From positions 32,312,231 to 32,376,230 of the forward strand of contig CM065817.1 of the NCBI GenBank assembly GCA_033398695.1: a stretch of 64,000 nt of DNA. Reading direction: 5' to 3'. The notes under the pieces are model-generated. The model did no database searches and was not told where the DNA came from. It saw nothing but the letters and a program-made list of their open reading frames with translations. The translations under genes and the position numbers were made by a program. Below are positions 21,887-32,266 of the stretch, in pieces. This DNA is from Orobanche coerulescens (taxonomy: Eukaryota > Streptophyta > Magnoliopsida > Lamiales > Orobanchaceae). How positions within the stretch are numbered: position 1 is the stretch's first letter; the number at the start of each line of letters is the position of its first letter.

Positions 21887-22005
21887 GGGGTGCAACACAA
21901 GGACTTTCCATGGGGTCACCCATCCTAGTACTACTCTCGCCCAAGCACGTTTAACTTCGGAGTTTTGATGGGATCCGGGGTATTAGTGCTGGTATGATCG
22001 CACCC
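21887..22005 (-). rRNA. 5S rRNA copy, diverged
   Basis: 119 bp. CACAAGGACTTTCC and GGGGTATTAG variants. Confidence 0.9.
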
Positions 22006-22199
22006 ATTTATAACACCACATTCTATTATTTATAGTTCAATGCGGTGAGACTTATGGATGATCTTTATCGTGATAGATTCATTTTGAGTCAGGAGCATGG
22101 GTCGTGGATGTGAATAATCGGGAGGACTTAATATAGACAGATCGAAATTCAAGAAAAAATTTAAGGGCTCGAGACGGAATTAGAAAAATGAAAAGTAGA

Positions 22200-22315
22200 G
22201 TGCAACACGAGGACTTCCCAGTGAGTCACCCACCCTAGTACTACTATCACATAAGCACGCTTAACTTTGATGTTCTGATGGCATACGGTGCATTAGTGCT
22301 GGTATGATCGCATCC
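22200..22315 (-). rRNA. 5S rRNA copy, short-spacer type
   Basis: 116 bp. CAGTGAGTCACCCACCC and GATCGCATCC variants. Confidence 0.87.
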
Positions 22316-22539
22316 ATTTGTAACATCGCATTCTATACTCTTATAGTTCAATACGGTGAGACTTTCGGGTGGTCTTTGTCGTGATAAGCACATTTTTGAG
22401 TCGGGAACATGGGTCCCAGATGTGAATAACTGCGAGGACATAGTATGGACAGATCGAAATTCGAGAAAAATTATTAAGGGCTCGAGAAAAAAGTAAAAAA
22501 CAAGAAAAACAAAAAATAGAGACATCGTAGATGGAAAAA

Positions 22540-22658
22540 GGGGTGCAACACGAGGACTTCCCAAGGGATCACCCATCCTAGTACTACTCTCGCACAAGCA
22601 CGCTTAACTTTGAAGTTTTGATGGGATCCGGGGCATTAGTGCTGGTATGATCGCACCC
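22540..22658 (-). rRNA. 5S rRNA copy, diverged
   Basis: 119 bp. Equivalent of 20894; CGCACAAGCAC variant. Confidence 0.91.
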
Positions 22659-22853
22659 ATTTATAACACCACATTCTATTATCTTATAGTTCAATGTGGT
22701 GAGACTTTTGGGTGGTCTTTATCGTGATAGATTCATTTTGACTCAGGATCATGGGTCCTGGATGTGAATAATCGGAAGGACTTAGTATGGACAGATCGGA
22801 ATTCGAGAAAAAATTTAAGGGCTCGAGATGGAATTAGAAAAATGAAAAGTAGA

Positions 22854-22969
22854 GTGCGACACGAGGACTTCCCAGGGGGTCACCCGTCCTAGTACTACTC
22901 TCTCACAAGCACGCTTAGCTTCGATGTTCTGATGGCATACGATGCATTAGTGCTGGTAGGATCGCACCC
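22854..22969 (-). rRNA. 5S rRNA copy, short-spacer type
   Basis: 116 bp. GTGCGACACG, TCTCTCACAAG and CGATGCATTAG variants. Confidence 0.87.
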
Positions 22970-23193
22970 ATTTGTAACTTCGCATTCTATACTCTTATAG
23001 TTCAATACGGTGAGACTTACAGGTGGTCTTTGTGGTGATAAACGCATTTTTGAGTCGGGAACATGGGTCCCGGATGTGAATAACCGCGAGGACTTAGTAT
23101 GGAGAAATTAGAATTCGACAAAAATTATTAAGGGCTCGAGATGGAAGAAAAAAAAGTAGAGAAACAAAAAATCGGGACCTCATAGACGCAAAA

Positions 23194-23309
23194 GGGGTGC
23201 AACATGAGGACTTCCCATGGAGTCACTCATCCTAGTACTACTATCACCCAAGCACGCTTAACTTTGGAGTTCTGCGGGGAGGTGCATTAGTGCTGGTATG
23301 ATCGCACCC
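23194..23309 (-). rRNA. 5S rRNA copy with 4-bp deletion
   Basis: 116 bp. TCTGCGGGGAGGTGC and ATCACCCAAG variants. Confidence 0.88.
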
Positions 23310-23537
23310 ATTTATAACACCACATTCTATTACACTGTAGTTCAATGCGGTGAGACTTTCGGGTGGTTTTTGCCGTGATAGATGCACTTTTAATTCAGGA
23401 GCACGGGACCCGGATGTGAATAACCGTGAGGACTTAGTATGGAGAGATCGGATTTCGAGAAAAAAAAAAATTTAAGTGCTCGAGACGAAATTAAAAAAGT
23501 AGAAAAAACAAAAGTAGAAACCTCGTAGGCGCAAAAA

Positions 23538-23655
23538 GGGGTGCAACACAAGGACTTCCCAAGGGCTCACCATCCTAGTACTACTCTTGCCCAAGCACGC
23601 TTAACTTTGGAGTTTTGATGGGATCCGGGGAATTAGTGCTGGTATGATCGCACCC
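23538..23655 (-). rRNA. 5S rRNA copy, diverged
   Basis: 118 bp. AAGGGCTCACCATCC and GGGGAATTAG variants. Confidence 0.89.
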
Positions 23656-23848
23656 ATTTATAACACCACATTCTATTATCTTATAGGTCAATGCGGTGAG
23701 ACTTTTGGGTGGTGTTTATCGTGATAGATGCGTTTTGAGTCAGGAGCATGGGTCCTGGATGTGAATAACCGGGAGAACTTAGTATGGACAGATCAGAATT
23801 TGAGAAAAAATTAAGGCTCGAGATGGAAGTAGAAAAATGAAAAGAAGA

Positions 23849-23964
23849 GTGCAACACGAAGACTTCCCAGGGGGTCACACATCCTAGTACTACTCTCGCA
23901 CAAGCACGCTTAGCTTCGAAGTTCTGATAGCATATGGTGCAGTAGTGCTGGTATGATCACACCC
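23849..23964 (-). rRNA. 5S rRNA copy, short-spacer type
   Basis: 116 bp. CACGAAGAC, GATAGCATATGGTGCAGTAG variants. The upstream spacer is shortened (TATAACATCTGAAACTTTC) and lacks the TATA-like box. Confidence 0.85.
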
Positions 23965-24159
23965 ATTTATAACATCTGAAACTTTCGGGTGGTCTTTATT
24001 GTGATAGATGCATTTTTTAGTCGGGAACCTGGGTCCTGGATGTGAATAACCGCAAGGACTTAGTATGGACAAATTGGCATTCGAGAAAAATTATTAAGGG
24101 CTCGAGACGGAATAAGTAAAGTAGATAAACAAAAAATAGGGACCTCGTAGACGCAAAAA

Positions 24160-24275
24160 GAGGTGCAACACGAGGACTTCCCAGGGGGTCACTCATCCTA
24201 GTACTACTCTCACCCAAGCACGCTTAATTTCGGAGTTCTGATGGGAGGTGCATTAGTGCTGGTATGATCACACCC
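24160..24275 (-). rRNA. 5S rRNA copy with 4-bp deletion
   Basis: 116 bp. GAGGTGC end, GTCACTCATCC and GGGAGGTGC variants. Confidence 0.88.
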
Positions 24276-24500
24276 ATTTATAACACCACATTCTATTACA
24301 GTATAGTTCAATGTGGTGAGACTTTTAGGTGGTCTTCGCCGTGACAGATATGTTTTTGAGTCGGGAGCATGGGCCCCGGATGTAAATAACCGCGAGGACT
24401 TAGTATAGAGAGATCAGAATTCGAGAAAAATCTTAAGGGCTCCAAGACAAAAGTAAAAAAGTAGAAAAACGAAAAGTAAAGACCTCGTAGACGCAAAAAA

Positions 24501-24618
24501 GGGTGCAACACGAGGACTTCTCTGGGGGTCACCCATTCTAGTACTACTCTCGCCCAAGCATGCTTAACTTCCGAGTTCTGAAGGGATCTGGTGCATTAGT
24601 GCAGGTATGATCGCACCC
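24501..24618 (-). rRNA. 5S rRNA copy, diverged
   Basis: 118 bp. TCTCTGGGGG, CTTCCGAG and TAGTGCAGGTATG variants. Confidence 0.9.
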
Positions 24619-24838
24619 ATTTATAACACCACATTTTTTTATCTTGTAATTCAATGCGGTGAAACTTCAGGGTGGTCTTTGTCGTGATAGATGTGTTTTG
24701 AGTCGGGAACGTGGGTTCGGGATGTGAATAACCTCGAGGACTTATCATGGACAAATCAGAATTTGAGAAAAATTTAAGGGCTCGATACGGAAGGAGAAAA
24801 ATGAAAGTACTACTCGCAAGACCTCGTAGACGCAAAAA

Positions 24839-24957
24839 GGGGTGCAACACGAGGACTTCCCAAGGGATCACGCATCCTAGTACTACTCTCGCCCAAGCAT
24901 GCTTAACTTCAGATTTCTGATGACATCTGGTGCATTAGTACTGGTATGATCGCACCC
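24839..24957 (-). rRNA. 5S rRNA copy, diverged
   Basis: 119 bp. ATCACGCATCC, AGATTTCTGATGACATC variants. The downstream spacer carries a stray 5S-like TACTACTCGC piece at 24808-24817. Confidence 0.89.
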
Positions 24958-25151
24958 ATTTCTAACATCACATTCTATTCTATTATAATTCAATACGATA
25001 AGACTTCGTGGTGGTTTTCGTTGTGATAGACGCATTTTGAGTCGGGGACATAGGTCCCGGATGTGAATAATCGTGAGGACTTAGTATGGATAGATCGGAA
25101 TTCGAGGAAAAATTAAGGGCTCGAGATGGAAGTAGAAAAATGAAAAGTAAA

Positions 25152-25267
25152 GTGCAACATGAGGACTTCCCAGGGGGTCACCCATCCTAGTACTACTCTC
25201 GCACAAGCACGCTTAGCTTCGAAGTTCTGATGGCATACGGTGCATTAGTGCTGGTATGATCGCACCC
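25152..25267 (-). rRNA. 5S rRNA copy, short-spacer type
   Basis: 116 bp. CGCACAAGCAC, TTAGCTTCGAAG and GCACCCTTT variants. Confidence 0.87.
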
Positions 25268-25481
25268 TTTTATAACATCGCATTCTATACTCTTATAGTT
25301 CAATACGGTGAGACTTCCGGGTTGTCTTTGTCGTGATAGACGCATTTTTGAGTCGGGAACTTGGGTCCCGGATGTGAATAACCATGAGGACTTAGTATGA
25401 ACAAATCGTAATTCGAGAAAAATTATTAAGGGCTCAAGACGGAAGAAAAAAGTAGAGAAACAAAAAATAGGGACCTCGTAC

Positions 25482-25595
25482 GGTGCAACACAAGGACTTC
25501 CTAAGGGGTCACTCATCCTAGCACTACTCTCACCCAAGCATGCTTAACTTTGGATTTCTGATAGGAGGTGCATTAGTGCTGGTATGATCGCACCC
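25482..25595 (-). rRNA. 5S rRNA copy with 4-bp deletion
   Basis: 114 bp. Terminator region shortened to CTCGTACGGTGC; GATAGGAGGTGC variant. Confidence 0.86.
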
Positions 25596-25819
25596 ATTTA
25601 TAACACCAAATTCTATTACATTATAGTTCAGTGCGGTGAGACTTTCGGGTGGTCTTCGCCGTGATAGATGCATTTTTGAGTCGGGACCATGGGCCCCGGA
25701 TCTGAATAACCATGAGGACTTAGTATGGAGAGATCGGGATTCGAGAAAAAGTTTAAGTGCTCGAGATAAAAATAAAAAAGTAGAAAAATGAAAAGTAGAG
25801 ACCACGTAGACGCAAAAAA

Positions 25820-25936
25820 GGTGCAACACGAGGACTTCCCAGGCGGTCACCTATCCTAGTACTACTCTCGCCCAAGCACGCTTAGCTTCGAAGTTCTGAT
25901 GGGATTCGGTGCATTAGTGCTGGTATGATCGCACCC
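25820..25936 (-). rRNA. 5S rRNA copy, diverged
   Basis: 117 bp. AGGCGGTCACCTATCC and GGGATTCGGTGC variants. Confidence 0.9.
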
Positions 25937-26160
25937 ATTAGTAATACTGCATTCTATTCTCTTATAGTTCAATGCGGCGAGACTTCCGGGTGGTCTTTGT
26001 CGTGATAGATGCATTTTTGAGTCGGGAACATGGGTCCCAGATGTGAATAACCACGAGGACTTAGTGTGGACAGATCGGAATTCGACAAAAATTATTAAGG
26101 GCTCGAGACAGAAGTAAAAGAGTGGAAAAATGAAAAGTAGAGACCTCGTAGACGCAAAAA

Positions 26161-26279
26161 GGGGTGCAACACGAGGACATCCCAGGGGGTCACCTATCCT
26201 AGTACTATTCTCGTCCAGGCTTGCTTATCTTTGGAGTTCTGATGGGCTCCGGTGCATTAGTGCTGGTATGATCGCAGCC
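26161..26279 (-). rRNA. 5S rRNA copy, diverged
   Basis: 119 bp. GAGGACATCCC, TACTATTCTCGTCCAGG and GGGCTCCGG variants. Confidence 0.9.
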
Positions 26280-26502
26280 ATTTGTAACACCATATGCTAT
26301 TCTCTTATAATTCAATACGGTGAGACTTTCGGGTGGTCTTTGTCGTGATAAATGCATTTTTGAGTGGGAACGTGGGTCCCAGATGTGAATAACTGCGAGG
26401 ACTTAGTATGGACAGATCGGAATTCAAGAAAAATTATTAAGGGCTCGAGACGGAAGTAGAAGAGTAGAAATACAAAAAATAGAGACCTCGTAGACGCAAA
26501 AA

Positions 26503-26616
26503 GGGGTGCAACACGAGGACTTCCGAGGTGGTCAGCCATCCTAGTACTACTCTCGCCCAAGTACGCTTATCTTCGGAGTTCCGATGCGATCCGGTGCATT
26601 AGTACTGGTATGACCC
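26503..26616 (-). rRNA. 5S rRNA copy, gene start deleted
   Basis: 114 bp. GTATGACCCATTT lacks TCGCA near the gene start; CCGATGCGATCC variant. Confidence 0.86.
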
Positions 26617-26840
26617 ATTTGTAACACCATAATCTATTATCTTATAGTTCAATGTGGTGAAATTTCCAGGTGGCATTTGCCATGATAGACGCATTTTTGA
26701 GTCGGGAACGTGGGTCCGGGATGTGAATAACGACGAGGACATAGTATGGACAGATCATAATTCGATAAAAATTATTAAGGGCTCAAGATAGAAGTAAACA
26801 AGTATAAAAATGAAAAGTAGAGACCTCGTAGATGCAAAAA

Positions 26841-26959
26841 GGGGTGCAACACGAGGATATCCCAGGGGGTCACCCATCCTAGTACTATTCTCGTCCAAGC
26901 TCGCTTCACTTCGGAGTTCTGATGGGATACGGTGCATTTGTGCTGGTATGATCGCACCC
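26841..26959 (-). rRNA. 5S rRNA copy, diverged
   Basis: 119 bp. GAGGATATCCC, TACTATTCTCG, GGATACGG and CATTTGTG variants. Confidence 0.9.
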
Positions 26960-27150
26960 ATTTGTAACACCGTATTAGTTCAATGCAGTGAGACATTTGG
27001 GTGGTCTTTATCCTGATAGATGTGTTTTTGAGTCGGGAACGTGGGTCCCCTATGTGAATAACCACGAGAAATTCGAGAAAAATTATTAAGGGCTCGAGAC
27101 GGAAGTAAAAAAGTAGAAAACCAAAAAATAGAGACCTCGTACACGCAAAA

Positions 27151-27269
27151 GGGGTGCAACACGAGGACTTCCCAGGGGGTCACCCATCCTAGTACTACAC
27201 TCGTCCAAGCATGCTTAACTTTGGAGTTATTATGGGATCCGGTGCATTAGTGATAGTATGATCGCACCC
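27151..27269 (-). rRNA. 5S rRNA copy, diverged
   Basis: 119 bp. TACACTCGTCC, GTTATTATGGG and GTGATAGTATG variants. Confidence 0.9.
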
Positions 27270-27489
27270 ATTTATAACACCGCATTCTATTATCTTATAG
27301 TTCAATGCGGTGAGACTTCCATGCGGTCTTTATCGTGATAGATGCGTTTTTTAGTGGGGAGCATGGGTACCCGATGTGAATCACCGCAAGGACTTAGTAT
27401 GGAGAAATCGGATTTCGAGAAAAATTCTAAGGGCTCGAGACGGAAGTAAAAAAGTAGAAAAATGAAAGGTAGAGACTACGACGCAAAAA

Positions 27490-27524
27490 GGGGTGCAACA
27501 CGAGGACTTCCCAGTGGGTCATCC
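27490..27524 (-). pseudogene. 5S rRNA 3' fragment
   Basis: 35 bp. GGGTCATCCA runs directly into the promoter-side spacer text CATTCTATTGC, so most of the gene is deleted. Confidence 0.8.
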
Positions 27525-27734
27525 ACATTCTATTGCATTATAGTTCAATGAGGTGAGACTTTCGAGTGGTCTTCATTGTGATAGATGTAATTTTTAGTCG
27601 GGGGCATGGGCCCCAGGTGTGAATAAACGCGAAGACTTAGTATGGAGAGATCGGAATACGATAAAATTTTATAGGCTCGAGACGAAAGTAGAAAAGTTGA
27701 AAAACGAAAAGTAGAGACCTCATAGACGCAAAAA

Positions 27735-27847
27735 GGAGTGCAACACGAGGACTTCCCAAAGGGTCACCCATCCTAGTACTACTCGCGCCCAAGCATGTTT
27801 AACTTCGGAGTTCTGATGGCATCTGGTGCATTAGTGCTGGTATGATT
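27735..27847 (-). rRNA. 5S rRNA copy, 5' end deleted
   Basis: 113 bp. GTATGATT passes to GTAACATCAC, deleting the first bases of the gene. Confidence 0.85.
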
Positions 27848-28070
27848 GTAACATCACATTATTTTCTCTTATAATTCAATACGATGAGACTTCCTGGTGG
27901 TCTTTGTCGTGATAGACGCATTTTTGAGTCGGGAACATGGGTCCCGGATGTCAATAACCGCGAGGACACCGTATGGACAGATCGAAATTCGAGAAAATTA
28001 TTAAGGGCTCGAGACGGAAGTAAAAAAGTAAAAAAAAAAACAAAAAATAGAGACCTCGTAGATGCAAAAA

Positions 28071-28188
28071 GGGGTGCAACACAAGGACTTACCATGGGGT
28101 CACCCATCCTAGTACTACTCTCGCCCAACCACGCTTAACTTCGAAGTTCTAAAGGGATCCGGTGCATTAGTGCTGGTATGATCACACC
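28071..28188 (-). rRNA. 5S rRNA copy, diverged
   Basis: 118 bp. CACAAGGACTTACC, CCAACCACGC and TAAAGGGATCC variants. Confidence 0.9.
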
Positions 28189-28411
28189 ATTTGTAACACC
28201 GCATTCTATTCTCTTATAGTTCAATGCGGTGAGACTTCCGGGTGGTCTTTGTCGTGATAAATGCATTTTGAGTCAGGAACGTGGGTCCGGGACGTGAATA
28301 ACCGCGAGGACTTCGTATGGACATATCTGAATTTGAGAAAAGTTATTAAGGGCTCGAGACGGAAGCAAAAAAGTAGAAAAACAAAAAATAGAGACCTCGT
28401 AGATGCAAAAA

Positions 28412-28530
28412 GGGGTGCAACACGATAACTTTCCAAGGGGTTACCCATCCTAGTACTACTCTCGCCCAAGCACGCTTAAATTCGAAGTTCTAATGGGATC
28501 CAGTGCATTAGTGCTGGTATGATCACACCC
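28412..28530 (-). rRNA. 5S rRNA copy, diverged
   Basis: 119 bp. CACGATAACTTTCC, GGTTACCC and TTAAATTCG variants. Confidence 0.9.
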
Positions 28531-28755
28531 ATTTATAACACCACATTTTATTATCTTGTAGTTCAATGCGGTGAGACTTCCGGGTGGACTTTATCGTGAT
28601 ATATGAGTTTTTGAGTCAGGAGCATGGGTCCCGGATGTGAATAACTGCGAGGAATTAGTATGGACAGATCAGATTTCGAGAAAAATTTTAACAGTTCGAG
28701 ATGGAAGTAAAAAAAAGTAGAAAAATGAAATGTAGAGACTTCGTAGATGCAAAAA

Positions 28756-28869
28756 GTAACACGAGGACTTTCTAGGGGGTCACCCATCCTAGTACTACTC
28801 TCATCCACGCATGCTTAACTTCGGAGTTCTGATAGGATTCGGTGCATTAGTGCTGGTATGATCGCACCC
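28756..28869 (-). rRNA. 5S rRNA copy, 3' end damaged
   Basis: 114 bp. GCAAAAAGTAACACG replaces the GGGGTGC end. The solo LTR starts 9 bp upstream of the gene start. Confidence 0.87.
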
Positions 28870-28878
28870 ATTTGTAAC

Positions 28879-30679
28879 TGTTGGAGTTCAGGCCATAAAT
28901 CAAATATACAGCAGAAAATAAATCACACAAACCGTGCTCATCCGAACATCTAAAGAGTATCGATCAAGAATCCTATAAATGGATAAATAAAAGAATCAAA
29001 ACCATACCCTCGTAGACCCGACTTCTTTATGTTGATGATGACGAGCACGAATCCAATCTATGAAGCTTTTGGAAATACCAACGTCAAAAGCGCCGAATGT
29101 CTCTAAGAAACACGCCTTGGAGAAATGCCTGGATTAAACTCTTTCTTCTAGTTCTCTAAGAACACAGCTATAAGAAGATATAGAGTAAGCCTTTATCTCT
29201 CAAAACCCAAAAGAAGAACAAACAAGTAAAACTCCCTTTCTCTTCTCTATTCTCTCCCTCATGTTATCTCCCTACGTCCTTTTTCTCAAAAGTGGGGTGA
29301 TGTTATATTATACACCACCCACGTTTTCAAAGTCAACTTAGTATACAAAACTTTCACATGCAAGTTTGTGACCAAAAGCACCAACCATATACATGTGAAT
29401 GGAATGGGACGACCATGTTGGACTATTTAAGTGGTCTAACCATTTAGCCAGTATTTGGACCCCGTATATCTAATTGGATAGATAAACCTTCGTCCGTCAC
29501 TTTGTATTTAAAATAATTAATTAATCTAATTAATTAGTTATATTAAATACTATATAATTAATTTCTCCAAGAAATAATTATATTTGAATTTAATTAATTA
29601 CCCAGTAATTATTTAATTCATCTAACCAATTTAATTTATCCAATAAATTAAATTTAATTAGACATCCAATATTTATTAAGAGAGAATATGCATAGTTTAA
29701 TCCATCATTAATCTTGTATGCGCGACTCTGTAGGTTCGTCTCAGTTAGCAATAGGAGGATCCAAAGAGTGAGGAAGACTTAGCCAGTCTGTGGCTCACAC
29801 CGCAACTTAACTGAGAATGAATGATGGGAATCATTCCAAAACCTTTTATGAATACCATATACGTATAAACCCTTCAATCATATGTCCCGATCAAGCTCTG
29901 GGGTCATGGTTAAGTCAAACCTTGTCTATACTTGACTCTATGCATATGTTGGTGTAAATCCAGATCACATAACTCTAGTGTATCAAATACAACTAGTTCA
30001 ATCGCTTTGGCCAAAGACTTTTGATCTCATTTGCCACTAACCGCATAGGACATTATCCTGTTCACTTACACGATAAAGAATCCTTTGTTGGCATTCAGTA
30101 AAGACTGCTACTTGCCCATTAAGTTGCACTTCGAGGTTGATCCCTACCAACAAGTGAATGGATTGAATTACTCTATTGACTAACTTAATGAAACAAACAC
30201 ATCTTCTACTGAACCCTCAAGTCAAAGGATCACGTATACCTATCATAACCTTAAGATTCAGTCATTGACTATCCTAGAGTAAAATCCATGTGACCGAATC
30301 GAGGTGAGTCATATCCAGGTGTACTAATCCAATTAGTATACATATACCGGATGATCCCACTACTCCTGAGTGAAGACATGCACATGTCCAAGCATATTCA
30401 TCAAATAACTTAATACCCAATTAAGTTTTATCGACTTGCGGATAAGTTAAGCTTTTAAGTTCTAAACACTTCTAGTGTAGGACTCCCTATCTCATAAGGA
30501 CTGGAATGCTTCTACTCAAAAGCACGGACATCATTTCTATTTATTTACCAAATCAAGAACGCCAATGATATACAATAAATAAAGAAATAATCACTGTCTT
30601 TTATTAATGAATACATGATAACATAATCATGCCCTAACTCTATTATCCTAAGAGTGGCATTCGAGGGCATATGCTAATA
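28879..30679 (-). mobile_element. Solo LTR, copia-type, with 5-bp TSD
   Basis: On the minus strand it runs from TATTAGCATATGCCCTCG to CCTGAACTCCAACA. GTAAC is present on both sides (28874-28878 and 30680-30684). The flanking 5S spacer joins perfectly across it (CATTTGTAAC / ACCACATTC). An LTR of 1801 bp without internal region is a solo LTR, formed by recombination between the two LTRs of a full element. It belongs to the same family as the LTR at 32267. Confidence 0.9.
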
Positions 30680-30893
30680 GTAACACCACATTCTATTCTC
30701 TTATAGTTCAATACGGTGAGACTTCTAGGTAGTCTTTGTCGTGATAGATGCATTTTCGGGAGCATGGGTCCCAGATGTGAATAACTGCACGACTTAGTAT
30801 GGACAGATCAGAATTCGAGAAAAATTATTAAGGGCTCGAGGCGGAAGTGAAAAAGTAGAAAAGTGAAAAGTAGAGACCTCGTGGACGCAAAAA

Positions 30894-31010
30894 GGGAACA
30901 ACATGAGGACTTCCCAGGGCGTCACCCATCCTAATACTACTTTCGCCCAAGCTCGCTTAACTCGGAGTTCTGAAGGGATCTGGTGCATTAGTGCTGGTAT
31001 GATCGCACTC
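30894..31010 (-). rRNA. 5S rRNA copy, diverged
   Basis: 117 bp. GGGAACAACATG end, CTAATACTACTTTCGCC and GCACTC variants. Confidence 0.89.
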
Positions 31011-31208
31011 ATTTATAACACCATATTCTATTATCTTATAGTTCAATGTGGTGACACTTTCGGGTGGTTTTTATCGTGATAGACCCGGATGTGAATAACC
31101 GCGAGGACTTAGTATGGAGAGATCGGAATTCGAGAAAAATCTTAAGGGCTCAAGACAAAAGTAAAAAAGTAGAAAAACGAAAAGTAAAGACCTCCTAGTT
31201 GCAAAAAA

Positions 31209-31326
31209 GGGTGCAACACGAGGACTTCTCAGGGGATCACCGATTCTAGTACTACTCTCGTCCAAGCATGTTTAACTTCGGAGTTCTGAAGGGATCCGGT
31301 GCATTAGTGCTGGTATGATCGCACCC
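31209..31326 (-). rRNA. 5S rRNA copy, diverged
   Basis: 118 bp. TCTCAGGGGATCACCGATTC and CATGTTTAAC variants. Confidence 0.9.
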
Positions 31327-31550
31327 ATTTGTAACATTGCATTCTATTCTCTTATAGTTCAATACGGTGAGACTTTTGGGTGGTCTTTGTCGTGATAGAC
31401 GCATTTTTGAGTCGGGAACGTGGGCCCAGATTGTGAATAACCGCAAGGACTTAGTCTGGATAAATAAGAATTCGAGAAAAATTATTAACGGCTCAAGATG
31501 GAAGTAAAAAAGTAGAGAAACAAAACCTAGGGACCTCGTAGACGCAAAAA

Positions 31551-31666
31551 GGGGTACAATACGAGGACTTCCCAGGGGGTCACCCATCCGAGTACTACTC
31601 TCACCCAAGCACGCTTAACTTCGGAGTTCTGATGGGAGGTGCATTAGTGCTGGTATGATCGCACCC
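31551..31666 (-). rRNA. 5S rRNA copy with 4-bp deletion
   Basis: 116 bp. GGGGTACAATACG and GGGAGGTGC variants. Confidence 0.89.
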
Positions 31667-31889
31667 ATTTATAGCACCATATTCTATTACATTATAGTTC
31701 AATATGGTGCGACTTTCGGGTGGTCTTCGTCCTGATAGATGTATTTTTGAGTTGGGAGCATGGGCCCCGAATGTGAATAACTGTGAGGACTTAGTATAGA
31801 GAGATCGGAATTCGAGAAAAATTTTAAGGGCTCGAGGCAGAAGTAAAAAGGTAGAAAAACGAAAAATAGAGACCCCGTAGATGCAAAAA

Positions 31890-32008
31890 GGAGTGCAACA
31901 CTAGGCCTTCCCAAAGGGTCACCCATCATAGTACTACTCTCGCCCAAGCACGCTTAACTTCGGAATTCTGATGGCATCTGGTGCATTAGTGTTGGTATGA
32001 TCGCACCC
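31890..32008 (-). rRNA. 5S rRNA copy, diverged
   Basis: 119 bp. CACTAGGCCTTCCC, CATCATAG and GGCATCTGGTGC variants. Confidence 0.9.
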
Positions 32009-32224
32009 ATTTGTAACATCACATTCCACTCTCTTATAGTTCAATGCGGTGACTTTCTGGTGGTCTTTGTCGTGATAGACACATTTTTGGGAACGTGAGT
32101 CCGAGATGTGAATAACTGCAGGACTTAGTATGGACAAATCAGAATTCGAGAAAAATTATTAAGGGATTGATGCAGAAGTGAAAAAGTAGAAAAATGAAAA
32201 GTAGAGACCTCGTGGATGCAAAAG

Positions 32225-32266
32225 GGGGTGCAACATGAGGACTTCCCAGGGGGTCACCTATCCTAG
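32225..32266 (-). pseudogene. 5S rRNA 3' fragment, cut by copia-type LTR
   Basis: The last array copy keeps only its 3' 42 bp. At TATCCTAG it meets TGTTAGCG, the start of a copia-type LTR. The rest of the gene is not found on the other side in this window. Confidence 0.88.

Larger units (their letters stand above)
19902..24160. repeat. Five-monomer 5S higher-order repeat, period about 1646 bp
   Basis: Start positions of equivalent genes step by 1645-1651 bp: 19902/21547/23194, 20241/21887/23538, 20555/22200/23849, 20894/22540, 21209/22854. The order is one monomer with a 4-bp gene deletion (GGGAGGTGC), one long-spacer monomer, one short terminator-less monomer, one GGGGCATTAG monomer, and one short monomer. 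Similar order with period 1640-1675 bp can be traced back to about 8800, interrupted by the LTR at 10616. Confidence 0.8.
26130..26970. repeat. 680-bp two-monomer 5S repeat
   Basis: The 5S copy at 26161 and the one at 26841 share private variants (GAGGACATCCC / GAGGATATCCC, TACTATTCTCGTCCA) at an offset of 680 bp, two monomers apart. This is a smaller higher-order unit than those further left. Confidence 0.6.
4785..32266 (-). repeat. Tandem 5S rDNA array (degenerate), genes on minus strand
   Basis: About 72 monomers are arranged head to tail. Each holds a 119-bp 5S sequence (minus strand begins GGGTGCGATCATACC and ends near GTTGCACCCC) and a spacer of about 165-230 bp. On the minus strand a T5 tract normally follows the gene, acting as a Pol III terminator. 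A TATAAGAG-like box lies about 30 bp upstream of the gene and a GC about 13 bp upstream, matching plant 5S promoter layout. 5S is not physically linked to 35S rDNA here. All copies examined differ from the consensus, many by C-to-T or G-to-A changes, so few if any are expected to be functional. Three foreign insertions interrupt the array. Confidence 0.95.

Noticed and set aside
5528..32137. Dozens of similar 60-118 residue minus-strand open frames (MGESSTRMGDPLGSPRVAPLF...)
   Set aside because: They run through the 5S gene and its spacer on the gene strand. The repeated protein is a by-product of tandem rDNA, with no start or family logic.
4785..32266. Tandem array as a CRISPR-like or protein repeat locus
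   Set aside because: The unit is 5S rDNA with terminator and TATA-like box, spacers are not unique, and the source is a plant nuclear genome.
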